Shown: positions 21,677-29,892, counted from the first letter of the stretch. The stretch: DNA of 39,801 bases from Candidatus Peregrinibacteria bacterium GW2011_GWF2_38_29 (GCA_000992695.1 LBUS01000010.1:1-39801), one strand, 5' to 3'. Translations and numbers: made by a program. Notes: generated by a model not told the origin, from the letters alone.

Positions 21677-24388
21677 TTAATACATTTTTTTCAACTCCAC
21701 TCCCTGATAAAAATATTTGATTATCTCTTCTGCTGTTTTGCCTGCCACAGCCATTCCTGTGGCGCCACAACCGCTCAAACCAACGCCGTGGCCCGATAGG
21801 GCTCCAGTCTTACAATATGGGTCTGAAATGGCTTGCAAATAAGGCGTATCATTCCATCCCCAAATTTCTTTTGCACTGCGTGTTTTGCCATCGCTGGATG
21901 AAAAATAAGGCGTTTTTACAAGCTTATCTGCATATGTGACAACAATCCCCTGCGTTTCAACTGCCGCACGAACTGTATTTGATGAACGTTTTTCAAAGCC
22001 ATAACCGAGATATTTTTGAGAAACATTTGGATTATCATCAAGATTATATGGCGCGCCTTCAAATTTCTTCGCTACATCAATATAAAATTTCGCATATGTG
22101 CGAGCCAAAATCATAATTGTTTTTATTTTTTCGCTATGATCACCATTTGAAACTTCCCCAATTCCTTTTATATAATCTTCAAGCGAAAGCTCATTAATCA
22201 AGCGTAATTTCCCGTTATAATAAGCCGCTTCCAAAGTGCCGCGGAAAAGATTATCATTTAATTTTACATTCCAATCCGGCCTGTTTTCATAATTTTTAAT
22301 TTCCAAAATGGCGCCATTCAAAGATTCGACGCGAACGGGATTCGTGGAAGTTATTTTGCTCAATACCCCTGCTGCGGTTTTTAAAGAAATTTCATACACA
22401 CCACTCGTATATTTTATAGTCACCTCATCGTTTTCATGCAAATTAACAAGCGTTTTTTGCGCAGAAACAAGGCTAAAATCACCATTTGCAGTCATAATCG
22501 GCTCACCATTGAACTTTGATAATAAAATTCTTATATTCCCACCTTTGTCGTCTTTTAAAGTTTCGGCAACTTGATTTCCATAAACACGAACTCTCACGCT
22601 AACTGGCATTCTTGTTAAGACTGCATCACCTGCTTTTAACTTAAATCTAAAACTTGAAATGCCTTTTGTTTGCGGAGCGATAAGATCAAACTTGATTGTT
22701 GCAACTTCCCCGGGTGCAATTTTATTTTCTTCCATTGTCCAATTTTTCATTTTAAACATTGAAGATGATTCCATGACTTGAATTTGATTTATGCCGGATT
22801 TTGTCCAAGTTGCGCCACCAACGTTTTTGAATTTTACCCAAACACTTGTAGCTCCACCTATATCAGCCGTATTTGGCGCACTCATTCCAAAAACCTTGTG
22901 ATCAAAAAGTCTATTATAAGTTGGAATTGTGAAGTCTATTGTTTCACCTTGAATGTTTTGAATCCCTTTTACGGTCGGCACTATTGTTTCAACGTAATCT
23001 CCGGAAATATTTGGCGTCGTCACTTCAAACGTGAATTTTCCAATCTCTCCAGGATTAACTTTTGCGTTTAATAAAGCGCCGATTGATTTTGTTCTTGATG
23101 CTGTTTCAAGCGTTACCGGATTATCGCCATAATTCACCCAAGGGACGTTTCCTGTGTTTTTAAGTTCTAGCGTGCCGCTAAGCTTTGTGCCGGACTGCGC
23201 TATCCCTTGCGGCAAAACAGCGGTCACAATTGCATAAGTATAAACAGGCGGAGCGATGTTTACGGGAATTTTTATATATTTTTCGAGCTTCACTTTATTA
23301 TTTATAAAAGGTGCCATTTCAAACATCACAACTCCCGGTTTGTTTTTTGAAGTCATTGAAATTGTGAAAGTCATCGTATCTCCCGCGCCTGCTGCAAAAT
23401 TAAGTGCGGTTGAAGTAAATTCGATTTTGTCATTAAATGATTTTGGATCTGTCACGACAAGCGTTGTTCCGACCGGCCAAGTCACGTTCCCCGTATTCTT
23501 AAGCCTTATTTGAAGATCACGTGTTTTCGAAGGATCAATATTTATATAATATACATCGGATAAATTGTCATAATCATAACCCTTGTCTTTTTGACGTTTA
23601 AAAAATGTTGTTTCAAAGGTTGTATCGATTTTTTGCGCCGCAAGTTTTCGAATAACGTCCATTTTTGAATAAATGAATTTACCCGGACAATCTGTTGCGG
23701 CAACATCCTTATGCCCGATTATATTTGGTAATTTTTTTCCACGGAACATTGAATAGCCCGTAGGATCAATCCCATAAAGTATGCTTTTTTCTCTTATTAA
23801 AGCCGCGAGAGAAAGTAACGCTTTCTCCGGAATCTCATCGTTGTCGTAACTACCAAGAATTGCGATTCCGATTGAACCTGTGTTTGCAGTACCGGCATGT
23901 GCACCAATAACAGCTTCCCCGCCGGCACGCCCTTCGTAAATATTTCCTTCGCGATCTATTATATAGTTATATCCAATGTCGCCCCATCCACGCGTGAGTG
24001 CGTGATATGAATAAATTTCACGAATTTTTTGTTTTGGATTATCGAGATTTGCTTTTGAATCCGTATGATGAATAACAAACTTTGTGATTTTTTTCGCATA
24101 TTCAATTGGCCAAGTGAGCACTTGCCCTGCGGAATTTGTGCTTACTCTGCGAACAACTTGAAGCTCATCTGAAAACTTTTCTACATACTCACTATCGACT
24201 TTTTTAATGTTTGGAATCGTCCTATTACCATTCCAAACGCGCCAACTTTCATCCGCGCCCCACTGTGCTCTTGAAATAATTTTTAAAGGCGTATAAGCGG
24301 CCTCCGCTTTATCTATATTCGTGAAATTTGCGAATTGTAGAAAAATTCCCGCGACGATTAAAAGTACAAAAGTTTTTTTCAAATTCAT
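21677..24388 (-). CDS. Secreted amidase (PGRP) - Ig-like repeats - SpoIID cell-wall hydrolase
   Basis: The 903-residue product starts at the ATG at 24388 with signal peptide MNLKKTFVLLIVAGIFLQFA and likely cleavage after AEA. Domain 1 (about 40-245) is a PGRP/N-acetylmuramoyl-L-alanine amidase: FVIHHTDS, GWGDIGYNYIIDREG, and GHKDVAATDCPG supply His/His/Cys zinc ligands. Three Ig-like repeats follow (about 265-620), each with an N-G-W landmark (KNTGNVTWP, KNTGNVPWV, KNVGGATWT), resembling NBR1-type Ig domains. The C-terminal part (about 690-900) is SpoIID-like (LEDYIKGIGEVS..ARTYAKFYI; SGHGVGLSGCGATGMA). The two enzymes would cut peptide stems and glycan strands. It ends 14 bp from the convergent kinase-like gene. 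Confidence 0.92.
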   Translation of the reverse strand: MNLKKTFVLLIVAGIFLQFANFTNIDKAEAAYTPLKIISRAQWGADESWRVWNGNRTIPNIKKVDSEYVEKFSDELQVVRRVSTNSAGQVLTWPIEYAKKITKFVIHHTDSKANLDNPKQKIREIYSYHALTRGWGDIGYNYIIDREGNIYEGRAGGEAVIGAHAGTANTGSIGIAILGSYDNDEIPEKALLSLAALIREKSILYGIDPTGYSMFRGKKLPNIIGHKDVAATDCPGKFIYSKMDVIRKLAAQKIDTTFETTFFKRQKDKGYDYDNLSDVYYINIDPSKTRDLQIRLKNTGNVTWPVGTTLVVTDPKSFNDKIEFTSTALNFAAGAGDTMTFTISMTSKNKPGVVMFEMAPFINNKVKLEKYIKIPVNIAPPVYTYAIVTAVLPQGIAQSGTKLSGTLELKNTGNVPWVNYGDNPVTLETASRTKSIGALLNAKVNPGEIGKFTFEVTTPNISGDYVETIVPTVKGIQNIQGETIDFTIPTYNRLFDHKVFGMSAPNTADIGGATSVWVKFKNVGGATWTKSGINQIQVMESSSMFKMKNWTMEENKIAPGEVATIKFDLIAPQTKGISSFRFKLKAGDAVLTRMPVSVRVRVYGNQVAETLKDDKGGNIRILLSKFNGEPIMTANGDFSLVSAQKTLVNLHENDEVTIKYTSGVYEISLKTAAGVLSKITSTNPVRVESLNGAILEIKNYENRPDWNVKLNDNLFRGTLEAAYYNGKLRLINELSLEDYIKGIGEVSNGDHSEKIKTIMILARTYAKFYIDVAKKFEGAPYNLDDNPNVSQKYLGYGFEKRSSNTVRAAVETQGIVVTYADKLVKTPYFSSSDGKTRSAKEIWGWNDTPYLQAISDPYCKTGALSGHGVGLSGCGATGMAVAGKTAEEIIKYFYQGVELKKMY

Positions 24389-24563
24389 AGTACGTTTAAT
24401 ATAACCCATGCTTAAAATATCCGCTATAAAATGCCCTTTACAATGAGCCGTGTTTTGTGTAAATTAAAAGTGTCCATTTTAAAAAGGTCTCCAAAATAGA
24501 AAGGAGCTTTTAGCGAAGTAAGTTTTTGGATTTTGCGCTTTGAATTTTGTAATTTATATAAGT
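24389..24563. other. Divergent intergenic region with hairpin
   Basis: These 175 bp separate the divergent amidase and unknown-protein genes. They hold a bulged hairpin at about 24482-24512 (AAAAG..CTCC / GGAG..CTTTT). Near the plus-strand start there is an A/T-rich stretch ttttgtaatttat that also occurs just before the pnp stop at about 6900. No convincing promoter pair was found by eye. Confidence 0.35.
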
Positions 24564-25847
24564 ATGGCTATTTCTTACAGCCTCAAATATCAGAAATCAA
24601 ATCTGTTTCATAAAGTTTTTATTGAGAAAGAAGGTGAAGTCGTCCTTCTCGACAAAGGTTTACGCTTAAAGGGTAAAGGCGCAAACGATCACGGTGAAAT
24701 AGTAAATTTTTCCGATATAAAAGAGCTTAATTTAAAAGAAGACATTCTAACTTTTACGACTTTCACAAAAGATTGCTATACATTGAGTAATGCCGGAACT
24801 GCTTTTAATGAATTTGCGCACGATTTCTTTAAAGTTAGAAATGAATTTATATTAGGCGCGCTTTTTTTGAAACAAGGCGATCTTATTGCCAATTTTGATT
24901 GTGCTTTTGAGAGAACAAATCCTGCAGGTAAAATGATCACAAAAGGCCAAGGCATAGTAAAAATCTTTAGCGAAGGGATTGTTGTTGTGCCGGAATTAAA
25001 CGATTCTTTCTTGATTCCCTTCTCGTTTTTAAGCTTCCACGATTTTGATGAAGATGAATATACATTCAAGTGCGTTTTAGATAGTGGAATAACAATTATG
25101 TTTTCCAGACTTGAAAATGAATATGAAAGTTTTCAAGAAAAAGTACACGCAGCTCTTGGACTTTATTATGACAAAATTTTGCGCGAGATGATAAATCTTT
25201 TTATGGATTTTGGATCTGAAGTTATCGTCAAGCTCGCAAAAATAATGAAGAATGGAAGTGCGGTTAGTTTAAAGGCGATTAAAAAAATCGATAAAGCTCT
25301 TGCTGATAAAATGATGGAACTTGTTTTGCGTGATGAAATTATGAAGCAAAGCCTTGAAAGTTTCCTTAAAACCGATGACGACCACACATACATTGGAATT
25401 CGTGTTGTAAACGGCAAAAAAGACGTGTTTAGATTTTCACTTATGTTCGCTCTTCCGGAGAAAAATGTCGTTGCATGCACCACCGGATACTTTGATGGCG
25501 AAATAAAAAGAATTAATGAAACTTTGTTTTTCAAAATAATCATGGAGCGCGGAAATGCAGAAGAAAAAATATCACATAAAATTCTTGAAATAAATCAGTC
25601 GCTTGTTTTGATGAATTTTATTCTTGATCCTTTGTATCGTGATAAAAAAGAAATGCGAAGATCAATTTATAAAATGGCTGTAAGAAAACTTCCATTCTTA
25701 CGAATTTTGCGAAAATCTTTTGTCGCATCTTTGCCAACAATTCTTCCTAATATTTTTGCAAAAAATCTTGAAGCTGTTTTTGAAAAAGCGAAAATTTTAA
25801 ATGGGCAAAATCACTCCAACCATAGCAGTGAAGATTCGCAGGAGTAA
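24564..25847 (+). CDS. Hypothetical cytoplasmic protein, 427 aa
   Basis: I do not recognise it. From MAISYSLKYQKSN, residues 1-220 are rich in beta strands (EVVLLDKGLRLKGKG, QGIVKIFSEGIVVVPELND) and resemble two tandem PH-like or split-barrel units. Residues about 225-290 are helical (LINLFMDFGSEVIVKLAK). A third strand-rich part carries TYIGIRVVNGKKDVFRFSL. The C-terminus ends with a basic helix (RKLPFLRILRKSF) that could touch membrane or nucleic acid, and a His/Ser tail. No signal peptide. The start at 24564 is chosen over a TTG eight codons upstream. The long clean frame makes a real gene near certain. Confidence 0.8.
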   Translation: MAISYSLKYQKSNLFHKVFIEKEGEVVLLDKGLRLKGKGANDHGEIVNFSDIKELNLKEDILTFTTFTKDCYTLSNAGTAFNEFAHDFFKVRNEFILGALFLKQGDLIANFDCAFERTNPAGKMITKGQGIVKIFSEGIVVVPELNDSFLIPFSFLSFHDFDEDEYTFKCVLDSGITIMFSRLENEYESFQEKVHAALGLYYDKILREMINLFMDFGSEVIVKLAKIMKNGSAVSLKAIKKIDKALADKMMELVLRDEIMKQSLESFLKTDDDHTYIGIRVVNGKKDVFRFSLMFALPEKNVVACTTGYFDGEIKRINETLFFKIIMERGNAEEKISHKILEINQSLVLMNFILDPLYRDKKEMRRSIYKMAVRKLPFLRILRKSFVASLPTILPNIFAKNLEAVFEKAKILNGQNHSNHSSEDSQE

Positions 25848-25862
25848 GCGATTAAAAAGGGG

Positions 25863-25891
25863 TTGTTAATTCCCTGCTAATGCACTAAAAT
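25863..25891 (+). promoter_or_regulatory. Probable trxA promoter
   Basis: TTGTTA (25863-25868), 17 bp, TAAAAT (25886-25891), 37 bp upstream of the trxA ATG. Two matches are off consensus in the -35 box. The region is A/T-rich, so a second -10 (TATATT, about 25900) is possible. Confidence 0.45.
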
Positions 25892-25928
25892 TATAGATAC
25901 TATATTTTAATATCTAACAATTTTGATT

Positions 25929-26255
25929 ATGCCAACAGTACATATAAAAGATGCAGACTTTGAACAAGAAGTTTTAAAATCCGAACTTCCGGTATTGGTA
26001 GATTTTTTTGCAACATGGTGTGGCCCATGCAGAATGATGGGACCAATCATTGATGAACTATCAGAAGAGTACGTCGGAAAAGTAAAAATTTTCAAAATGG
26101 ACGTTGATGAAGCTCAACAAACTGCAACGAAGTATGGAATTCAAAGCATCCCAACATTGATTTTCTTTAAAGCCGGAGAGCCCGTTGATAGTGCAATTGG
26201 ATTTCAATCAAAAGATGCATTGAAAGCTAAGCTTGATGCCCTGCAAGCAGCTTAA
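25929..26255 (+). CDS. trxA: Thioredoxin
   Basis: The 108-residue protein matches thioredoxin in full: the active site WCGPC at residues 30-34 (FFATWCGPCRMMGPII), the buried Asp25 in LVDFFA, the cis-Pro loop SIPTLIFF and the terminal GFQSKDAL helix. It is a cytoplasmic disulfide reductase; thioredoxin reductase is not in the window. The start is the ATG at 25929. It is convergent with rnhA, with 28 bp between stops. Confidence 0.97.
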   Translation: MPTVHIKDADFEQEVLKSELPVLVDFFATWCGPCRMMGPIIDELSEEYVGKVKIFKMDVDEAQQTATKYGIQSIPTLIFFKAGEPVDSAIGFQSKDALKAKLDALQAA

Positions 26256-26283
26256 GGTCTATTTAGAGCGGATTTATCGCCGT

Positions 26284-26757
26284 TTAAAAAAGGCACTGCT
26301 GATCAGATGATTCGTCGAAATTTATATTTATAGCCGATTTTCTTGGCAATCTTTTTGCTTTTTCGGATTCCATGACTGCAATTTCATCCGCTAAATTATT
26401 ATATTCATTACTTGCGTGTCCTTTTACCCACTGCCATTCAATATTTATTCCTTTTAAATCTTTATCCATCTCTGCCCAAAGATCTTTATTTTTCTTGCGT
26501 TTCCAATTTTTTGTTAACGTTTGAATTAATAGACTTGAATCAGAAAAAATTGTTGCATAATTTTTTTTATTTTTTTTGAGCCATTTTAATGCTCCAATTA
26601 CACCCATCATTTCCATGCGATTATTGGTTGTGTATGCGTCATTTCCGCTGATGACAATTTTCTTATCATCATCAAATATTATTGCCGCCCAACCACCAGG
26701 ACCGGGATTTCCAAGACAACTACCGTCTGTAAATATTTTGCTTTTTTCTTTTTTCAT
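26284..26757 (-). CDS. rnhA: Ribonuclease HI
   Basis: The 157-residue RNase HI has all catalytic acids: D11 (FTDGSCLGNPGPGGWA), E49 (NNRMEMMGV), D73 (FSDSSLLI) and D124 (NNLADEIA), plus the metal-loop histidine H114 in WVKGHAS. It removes RNA from RNA-DNA hybrids such as primers and R-loops. The basic handle region is present as KNWKRKKNKDLW. An unusual 25-residue C-terminal tail (about 133-157) ends with the residues DESSDQQCLF and is not part of the fold. Confidence 0.95.
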   Translation of the reverse strand: MKKEKSKIFTDGSCLGNPGPGGWAAIIFDDDKKIVISGNDAYTTNNRMEMMGVIGALKWLKKNKKNYATIFSDSSLLIQTLTKNWKRKKNKDLWAEMDKDLKGINIEWQWVKGHASNEYNNLADEIAVMESEKAKRLPRKSAININFDESSDQQCLF

Positions 26758-26794
26758 ACTATATTAATAATATATCATTTAACCCTCACTTCAA

Positions 26795-26881
26795 ATGGCA
26801 AAGAAAAAAGTTGCTAAGAAGGTCGCAAAAAAAGCAGTTAAGAAAGTTGCGAAAAAAGTTGCGAAGAAAAAGAAGAGATAA
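26795..26881 (+). CDS. 28-aa Lys/Ala/Val-rich miniprotein (histone H1 tail-like)
   Basis: A frame of 28 codons from ATG 26795 to TAA 26879-26881 encodes MAKKKVAKKVAKKAVKKV and continues in the same pattern to KKKKR. It consists entirely of K, A and V after Met, apart from the last Arg, in KKVA-type units like the lysine-rich tails of bacterial histone H1-like proteins. Such a peptide would bind DNA or RNA by charge. It is followed by a bidirectional terminator 30 bp later. Synonymous lysine codons (aaa and aag) and Ala codons alternate, so it is not a pure DNA repeat; this supports selection on the peptide. Confidence 0.6.
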   Translation: MAKKKVAKKVAKKAVKKVAKKVAKKKKR

Positions 26882-26910
26882 TCGCTAAAGTTTAAATACT
26901 GTAGCAAAAT

Positions 26911-26942
26911 AAAAACCCTTGCTTCCTTAGTAGGGGTTTTTT
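26911..26942. terminator. Bidirectional intrinsic terminator
   Basis: AAAAACCC (26911-26918) pairs with GGGTTTTT (26934-26941), with T-rich tails on both strands. It lies between the Lys-rich miniprotein (plus) and the HExxH gene (minus, stop at 26955), so it can end both transcripts. Confidence 0.8.
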
Positions 26943-26954
26943 AGTTGTGTTTTT

Positions 26955-27533
26955 TTAATTCGTTTGCATATTTACACGCACTTCCGGGAATGCTTTTTCA
27001 AATAATTTTACGCAATCAGGATAATCCATTACATTTCCCCCGGATTTTTGAACGAATATCTGAAACATCCAAGAATAGGCATCCTGTTCGCATAAATCGA
27101 TTGTCGTTTTAAGGCCAATAACATTTGCAACGTGCATAAAATCGGCCACAGCAGTTCTATATTCAGGAGCAACATCACCACCGCTTTTAAATGCTCCTAT
27201 TAATTCTGCAAGCGCTTCATTTCTTATACCATTTTTATGAGCTTGTTCGTGCCCAAGAGTTTGAGTTGCAAATTCAAGATCGCGAAAAATAACAGGGTCA
27301 GCCGTTATGCCGGTTGCATCAACCATGCCTGCAATATCTCCGGGAAGTGTTTCTAAATTTACTTCTTCCGCGCTAAGGCCAGTTTTCATCAATGCAATTC
27401 TTGCGTTTTTTAATTCTATTTTGTGCTGTTCGTATAATGCGATTTCGTGAGCACGTGCAATTTTATCCGGATTTAAACGTTTTTTATCCGGATCATTGTC
27501 TTGCGCGAACCATGTTGCTAAAGTTTGTGACAT
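26955..27533 (-). CDS. Small HExxH putative metallopeptidase
   Basis: Unrecognised 192-residue soluble protein. HEQAH at residues 95-99 is an HExxH zinc motif, in the helix context LEFATQTLGHEQAH, and NEALAE (E106, E110) seven to eleven residues on could supply the third ligand. This is the layout of minimal gluzincin-like or WSS1/IrrE-like peptidases, but no family can be named. Most of the rest is predicted helical, with two cysteines (about 148 and 173). There is no signal peptide, so any action is cytoplasmic. It is divergent to the hisR-like gene and may share regulation of the 110-bp gap. Confidence 0.65.
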   Translation of the reverse strand: MSQTLATWFAQDNDPDKKRLNPDKIARAHEIALYEQHKIELKNARIALMKTGLSAEEVNLETLPGDIAGMVDATGITADPVIFRDLEFATQTLGHEQAHKNGIRNEALAELIGAFKSGGDVAPEYRTAVADFMHVANVIGLKTTIDLCEQDAYSWMFQIFVQKSGGNVMDYPDCVKLFEKAFPEVRVNMQTN

Positions 27534-27585
27534 ATATCTATTATACTTTATTTTTGTGGCTTTTACAAGCCAAATAAAATTACTA

Positions 27586-27633
27586 TTGACAATTTTTACG
27601 AGTTTTGATATTGTATCAACGTATTAACACGTT
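27586..27633 (+). promoter_or_regulatory. hisR/his promoter with palindromic operator
   Basis: TTGACA (27586-27591), 17 bp, TATTGT (27609-27614). The palindrome TTGATATTGTATCAA (27605-27619) covers the -10 box, and a near-palindrome AACGTATTAACACGTT (27618-27633) covers the start-site region. The arrangement fits a repressor that blocks RNA polymerase. The half site TTGTATCAA recurs at 27948-27956 in the leader before hisG. The likely ligand protein is the TrpR-family product just downstream. Confidence 0.75.
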
Positions 27634-27644
27634 AAAACAATAGA

Positions 27645-27932
27645 ATGTCTGAAAAAGCAATAAATACAGTTGAAGCAAAAGAATTGTTTAATGCGATCTC
27701 AAAGCTAAAAAATGCTGATGAGTGTCGCAAGTTTTTTCGTGATCTTTGCACTCTCTCTGAGCTAACAAGTATGATTGAAAGACTCCAAGCCGCAAAATTA
27801 ATTCAAAAAGATACTCCTTATAGAAAAATTAGCCAATTGACCGGTGCCAGCACAACGACTGTTACGAGAGTTGCGCATTGGTTCCATCATGGACAGGGCG
27901 GATACAAGCTTGTACTTGGTAAAACCAAATAA
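27645..27932 (+). CDS. hisR: TrpR-family regulator, YerC/YecD type; likely histidine-operon regulator
   Basis: The 95-residue all-helical protein matches the YerC/YecD subgroup of Trp-repressor-like proteins: KELFNAISKLKNADECRKFF at the start, LCTLSELTSMIERLQAAKLI in the middle, and the helix-turn-helix PYRKISQLTGASTTTVTRVAHW (split about residues 62-84), ending HHGQGGYKLVL. In Gram-positive bacteria, members of this group are reported as histidine-metabolism repressors (HisR). Its place 74 bp before hisG and the palindrome over its own -10 box support autoregulation and control of the operon, which remains inference. Confidence 0.85.
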   Translation: MSEKAINTVEAKELFNAISKLKNADECRKFFRDLCTLSELTSMIERLQAAKLIQKDTPYRKISQLTGASTTTVTRVAHWFHHGQGGYKLVLGKTK

Positions 27933-27959
27933 ATAATCCAAGTAAGTTTGTATCAATCT

Positions 27960-27982
27960 GTCCCGCATATGCGGGACTTTTT
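27960..27982 (+). terminator. Intrinsic terminator or attenuator between hisR and hisG
   Basis: The perfect 18-bp palindrome GTCCCGCATATGCGGGAC (27960-27977) is followed by TTTTT. It would end hisR messages or allow partial read-through to hisG. No separate promoter for hisG was found in the remaining 25 bp, so read-through, or initiation around the TTGTATCAA half site, must feed the operon. Confidence 0.88.
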
Positions 27983-28006
27983 ATATATTTAACAACTTAA
28001 AAAATA

Positions 28007-28621
28007 ATGAAAAAAACCAGATTAAAAATAGCAATACAAGGCAAAGGCCGTTTAAGCGATTCGAGCGTTGAACTCTTGAGCTCATTGGGTCTTAAATTCC
28101 AACCAAATGGAAGAAATTCGCTTGTTTCGTGCCAAAACTTCCCATTGGATATTCTTTTTATCAGAGATGATGATGTCCCGGAATATGTTAATCGCGGTGT
28201 CGCTGATTTTGGAATTGTTGGAGAAAATGTTTTTCGAGAGAAAAAATGTTCCGTAAAAATTATAAAAAAACTCGACTTTGGTTCGTGCTCGTTGATCATT
28301 GCTGTTCCTAAAATGTCTGGCATTAAATCTTTAAACGAGCTTGAAGATAAAATTATCGCAACTTCTTATCCACAAATTTTATCTGAATATCTTAAAGAAA
28401 ATGGCGTCAGTTCTTCCGCCTTAAAACTTAAAGGATCGGTTGAACTTGCTCCGCTGGTTGGGCTTGCAGATGCTGTTTGCGATATAACAAAAACCGGACA
28501 AACATTACGCGAACATGGCCTTATAACTATAGCGAAAATTATGGACTCACAAGCTGTTTTGATTGAAAGTCCTAATCAAAATTCTAATAAATCTAATTTT
28601 TATAAACTATGGAGATCTTAA
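28007..28621 (+). CDS. hisG: ATP phosphoribosyltransferase, short form
   Basis: First step of histidine synthesis (ATP + PRPP to phosphoribosyl-ATP). The 204 residues show LKIAIQGKGRLSDSSVELL, VADFGIVGENVF, and the PRPP-site stretch GSVELAPLVGLADAVCDITKTGQTL (about 145-170, read in two parts). The protein ends about where the catalytic core ends and lacks the ~80-residue C-terminal ACT-like regulatory domain of long HisG. Short-form enzymes normally need HisZ, a HisRS-like partner, and no hisZ is in this window. The stop overlaps hisD by 13 bp. Confidence 0.95.
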   Translation: MKKTRLKIAIQGKGRLSDSSVELLSSLGLKFQPNGRNSLVSCQNFPLDILFIRDDDVPEYVNRGVADFGIVGENVFREKKCSVKIIKKLDFGSCSLIIAVPKMSGIKSLNELEDKIIATSYPQILSEYLKENGVSSSALKLKGSVELAPLVGLADAVCDITKTGQTLREHGLITIAKIMDSQAVLIESPNQNSNKSNFYKLWRS

Positions 28622-29892
28622 ATACTAAAAATTTGTCAGTTGAAAAAATCTTATCACGCATTAAGCGCGTGCAAAGTAAAAAACAAGATGTCGAGACGTC
28701 TGTGAAAAACATTCTTATGAGTGTTAAAACCGGTCGCGATAAAGCTGTTTTTAAACTCACGGAAAAATTTGATGAAGTTAAACTAACGTCTTTGAAAGTT
28801 GATGTGCGTGAAATTACAGATGCTTATTCGCAAGTTAGCCCAGCGCTTTTACGAGCTTTAAAACGAGCAAAACGAAATATAGTAAAATTTCACAAAGCTA
28901 ATTTAATAAAAAAGGGACCTGTCGTTGAAACCGAAAAAGGCGTGAAATCATGGCGTGAATTTCGACCAATTGAAAAAGTTGGCTTATATGTACCTGGCGG
29001 GAAAGCGGCTTATCCTTCAACTGTTTTGATGCTTGCTGTTCCGGCAAAAATTGCAGGATGCGAGAAGGTAATTATTTGTACGCCTGTGGATAAATTCGGT
29101 AAATGCAATCCTGCTGTTCTTGTTGCGGCTGATATATGCGGTGTAAGCAACGTATATAAAATCGGCGGAGCGCAAGCGATTGCTGCAATGGCTTATGGGA
29201 CCGAAACCGTTCCAAGGGTATATAAAATTTTTGGACCAGGCAATCAATATGTAACAACCGCAAAAATGCTTGTTTATGGCGAAGTTGATATTGATATGCC
29301 GGCCGGACCTTCAGAAGTGCTTATTATCGCAGATAAAGATGCAAATCCAAGGTGGATAGCTGCTGATGCGCTCTCTCAGCTTGAACACGGAGAAGATTCG
29401 CAAAGCATCTTGATTACTTTTTCTGAAGATTTTGCGCGAAAAGTTATTGAAGAAATGAAATCGCAGATTCGCGAGCTATCACGAAAAAATATAATTGCTG
29501 AATCTTTTGGAAAAAGTTTTGCCATTATTGTTGATTCTGAAGAGCAAGCGTGCGAAATCACCAATGAATATGCGCCCGAACACTTGGAAATCATAACCAA
29601 GAATCCGCGAAAAACGCTCAAAAAAATTAATAACGCAGGATCTGTTTTCCTTGGTGAATATTCCTCGGAACCGCTTGGAGATTATGCTTCCGGAGCTAAT
29701 CACACGCTACCAACTTCCGGATATGCAAAAATGTTTAATCCGCTGTCCGCTGAATCGTTTGGGAAAATGATGCAAGTCCAGAAAATATCAAAAGCCGGCA
29801 TCAAAAGACTTAAAAAAACAGTTGAAATAATCGCAGAAAGCGAAGGCCTTACTGCACACAAAAAAGCTATAACAATAAGAGACTATGATTAA
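28609..29892 (+). CDS. hisD: Histidinol dehydrogenase
   Basis: Last two oxidations of the pathway (L-histidinol to L-histidine with NAD). The 427-residue enzyme carries VGLYVPGGKAAYPSTVLM, the KIFGPGNQYV and DMPAGPSEVLII blocks, and the zinc ligands: Gln/His in SQLEHGEDSQ, Asp in EPLGDYASGANH and His in EGLTAHKKA. The length matches the family. The gene overlaps hisG (13 bp) and hisC (8 bp), so all three are translationally coupled. Confidence 0.98.
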   Translation: MEILNTKNLSVEKILSRIKRVQSKKQDVETSVKNILMSVKTGRDKAVFKLTEKFDEVKLTSLKVDVREITDAYSQVSPALLRALKRAKRNIVKFHKANLIKKGPVVETEKGVKSWREFRPIEKVGLYVPGGKAAYPSTVLMLAVPAKIAGCEKVIICTPVDKFGKCNPAVLVAADICGVSNVYKIGGAQAIAAMAYGTETVPRVYKIFGPGNQYVTTAKMLVYGEVDIDMPAGPSEVLIIADKDANPRWIAADALSQLEHGEDSQSILITFSEDFARKVIEEMKSQIRELSRKNIIAESFGKSFAIIVDSEEQACEITNEYAPEHLEIITKNPRKTLKKINNAGSVFLGEYSSEPLGDYASGANHTLPTSGYAKMFNPLSAESFGKMMQVQKISKAGIKRLKKTVEIIAESEGLTAHKKAITIRDYD

